From contig NZ_SWCN01000011.1 in the NCBI RefSeq assembly GCF_005116575.1, forward strand, positions 1 through 64,000: a stretch of DNA of 64,000 bases, written 5' to 3'. Every line of letters starts with the position of its first letter. The first letter of the stretch is position 1. The translations under genes were made by a program, and so were the position numbers. Source of the DNA: Desulforhopalus sp. IMCC35007 (GTDB lineage Bacteria > Desulfobacterota > Desulfobulbia > Desulfobulbales > Desulfocapsaceae). The notes under the pieces were generated by a model. That model did no database searches. It worked only from the letters and a program-made list of their open reading frames with translations, and had not been told where the DNA came from. This document shows, piece by piece, positions 63,875 through 64,000 of the stretch.

Positions 63875-64000
63875 GTAGTCTCCAAAATTGTTGTTTATTT
63901 AAAAAACAGAAAGTATGCTGTTTTCTGGTGCATCTCTTTACCAAAACAAAGTTTAAAATTCTTATTGCTTATACTCGGCTGAGGTAATTAATTCAATATA

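Overview
The window looks like chromosomal DNA of a sulfate-reducing or sulfur-disproportionating bacterium of the Desulfobacterota, most like the Desulfobulbales. The pointers are a stand-alone dsrC gene with the CysB/CysA C-terminal arm, a chemoreceptor ending in a hemerythrin domain, many PAS/GAF sensors and sigma-54 activators, a thiosulfate/polysulfide-reductase-type molybdoprotein, a TSUP (TauE/SafE) transporter and a fused siroheme biosynthesis protein. The lineage is an inference; there is no rRNA here.

Layout. 1-5 kb: a hypothetical protein, an MFS transporter and a large multi-PAS hybrid histidine kinase. 5.5-9.7 kb: an acyl-CoA ligase with a good sigma-54 promoter and upstream palindromes, next to a PAS-containing sigma-54 activator that probably controls it. 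10-25 kb: a long minus-strand block read from 25.0 kb down to 10.1 kb. In transcription order it holds a small membrane protein, a sensor kinase, a CheY-like receiver, a soluble molybdopterin oxidoreductase and its Fe-S subunit, a GAF/GAF/PAS/DHp protein with no ATPase domain, a small membrane protein, a TSUP transporter, a membrane protein, a PEP-synthase-like protein with a replaced C-terminus, a dual-specificity phosphatase fused to a Cys-cluster domain, and an NtrC-type response regulator. The parts could form a split phosphorelay controlling a sulfur or formate-like redox module.

25.8-30.4 kb (plus): a YitT membrane protein, then a PhnD-like periplasmic binding protein followed by a hemerythrin chemoreceptor. 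30.5-36.6 kb (minus): a pentapeptide-repeat protein and a BMP-type nucleoside ABC transporter with an embedded phosphoribosyltransferase. 37.1-38.5 kb: glycerate 2-kinase. 38.5-45.2 kb: a cell-surface polysaccharide group (DUF218 protein, SGNH protein, MBOAT acyltransferase, beta-helix lyase-like protein, outer-membrane barrel candidate). 45.6-48.2 kb: a periplasmic Cache protein and a second chemoreceptor. 48.2-54.5 kb: initiator tRNA-Met, a thioesterase, apgM and hom (minus), then adenylate kinase, the siroheme synthase fusion and a cereblon-like CULT-domain protein (plus). 54.6-63.9 kb: a 1389-residue SNF2 helicase, a PpiD-like chaperone, dsrC with a clear promoter and terminator, a zinc-ribbon protein, a bactofilin and an M23 peptidase.

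The most notable items are the CULT protein with the complete tri-tryptophan pocket, the possible split phosphorelay around the molybdoenzyme, the sigma-54 circuit at the acyl-CoA ligase, and two repeated arrangements of a periplasmic sensor protein followed by a chemoreceptor.
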